Assembly (NCBI RefSeq): GCF_000805385.1
Contig: NZ_JTJW01000001.1
Location: forward strand, 186,001 to 250,000
Source of the DNA: Mycolicibacterium setense
Lineage (GTDB): Bacteria > Actinomycetota > Actinomycetes > Mycobacteriales > Mycobacteriaceae
DNA: 64,000 bases
Direction of reading: 5' to 3'
This document shows positions 63,395 through 64,000 of the stretch, piece after piece; positions within the stretch are counted from its first letter, which is position 1; every line of letters begins with the position of its first letter. The translations under genes and the position numbers were made by a program. The notes below the pieces were generated by a model. The model had not been told where the DNA came from and did not search any database. It was given only the letters and a program-made list of their open reading frames with translations.

Positions 63395-64000
63395 TCGGCG
63401 CAATCGGCCGGATGATTCAGGGCGCAGCCGAGATGGCTGCGGTGCCTTTCGCCCAGCCGATCCAGACGGTTCTTTCCGCCGCGGTCGAGATGGTCGGTGG
63501 CGCACCCTCCCGCCGGTGCTGGCGGGGTGCCGACCGGTGCTGGATCGAAGTTCGTGGGCTGCAGACCGACGACGGCCGGCGAATCGGACGCGCGGTGATG
63601 CGGGCGCTTCGCGACCGGCCGGGGATACGCCGCGCATATCTGAACTATCCGTTGTCCCGCGTGGTCATCGAGCTCGACGGCACCGATCCACACGGCACGG
63701 ATCTGACCCGGCTGTGTGCGGTGGTGGCCGACGCCGAATCTGGGGCGCCCGCCCCGACGTCGCGGCCCACCGACCTGCCGGGCGACGGGATACTGCTGGC
63801 TCTCAAAGGCATCGCCGCTGCGGTGAGCGGTGTCGGCGTCGGTGCGGCGGTCGTGGGCCGAACGCTGATGTTGCCGAAAGTGCCCGCCGGGGTGATGGCG
63901 TTGGTCAATGCCATCGATTACCAGCCGAAGGTGCGAGCGGTTCTCGAAAGCCGGCTGGGCCCGCACGGTGCCGATGCGGTGCTGAGCGTCGGTGCCGCCA
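63391..64000 (+). CDS. N-terminal part of a probable P-type cation-transporting ATPase
   Basis: An open frame from GTG 63391 continues without a stop to the window edge (203 codons seen). The visible part has a hydrophobic/amphipathic start, a segment CWIEVRGLQTDDGRRIGRAV, and IRRAYLNYPLSRVVIELDGTD, which looks like the degenerate heavy-metal-associated region at the start of the CtpI-type mycobacterial ATPases (GVAEAHVEGSLGRLVVEL in Rv0107c, from memory). The DKTGT phosphorylation motif and membrane core lie beyond the window, so the assignment rests on this resemblance only. Confidence 0.5.
   Translation, partial: MIGAIGRMIQGAAEMAAVPFAQPIQTVLSAAVEMVGGAPSRRCWRGADRCWIEVRGLQTDDGRRIGRAVMRALRDRPGIRRAYLNYPLSRVVIELDGTDPHGTDLTRLCAVVADAESGAPAPTSRPTDLPGDGILLALKGIAAAVSGVGVGAAVVGRTLMLPKVPAGVMALVNAIDYQPKVRAVLESRLGPHGADAVLSVGAA

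Overview
The window looks like chromosome from a fast-growing mycobacterium (Mycolicibacterium type). It is GC-rich and densely packed with genes, and it carries a complete ESX-1 type VII secretion locus. In M. tuberculosis terms (from memory) the order runs from Rv3864 (espE) to Rv3883c (mycP1). A fructose phosphotransferase cluster follows directly, as I recall for M. smegmatis, and then a block resembling Rv0145-Rv0149. No rRNA, tRNA, CRISPR array or insertion sequence was recognised.

Layout. (1) Bases 1-13605 are an envelope and sensing region. It holds an unknown partial gene, a membrane protein, and four minus-strand proteins that each end in a four-cysteine PknH-type extracellular sensor domain. 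It also holds an FHA protein with a likely helix-turn-helix, a large FHA-FHA-ABC exporter that ends in a fifth copy of the sensor domain, an LppX/LprG-like lipoprotein, a DUF4189 secreted protein and a membrane-anchored zinc metallopeptidase. (2) Bases 14017-39486 are ESX-1: espE-espF-espG1-espH-eccA1-eccB1-eccCa1-eccCb1-PE35-PPE68-esxB-esxA-espI-eccD1, a probable frameshifted espF-like remnant, espJ-like, a membrane protein with a duplicated ectodomain, and espK, all on the plus strand; then espL-espB-eccE1-mycP1 on the minus strand. (3) Bases 39835-45548 are a CpnT-type toxin locus: EsxF-like, EsxE-like, a large CpnT-like protein, a small putative immunity protein, and a gene that fuses a second immunity-like domain to a second copy of the toxin-like domain. 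(4) Bases 45631-51445 are the fructose PTS (ptsH, fruA, fruK, a DeoR regulator, divergent ptsI). (5) Bases 51516-64000 hold a pirin, a FUSC-type membrane protein, two TetR regulators, two tandem paralogous methyltransferases, a tiny secreted peptide, a short-chain dehydrogenase, a quinone oxidoreductase, a HAD enzyme, a small operon of methyltransferase, DUF456 and YceI-like genes, and the start of a probable P-type cation ATPase.

How the genes work together. The ESX-1 core (EccB, EccCa/Cb, EccD, EccE, MycP, with EccA as recycling ATPase and EspG as chaperone) exports the PE35/PPE68, EsxB/EsxA and Esp substrates encoded around it. The adjacent locus matches M. tuberculosis esxF-esxE-cpnT in gene order and domain plan. 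Its toxin C-terminus is not the TNT NADase but a domain with HHST and SGHYxP motifs, and the domain appears twice. This region is the best candidate for an undescribed system. The PknH-sensor/FHA/ABC-exporter cluster at the left is a second candidate.
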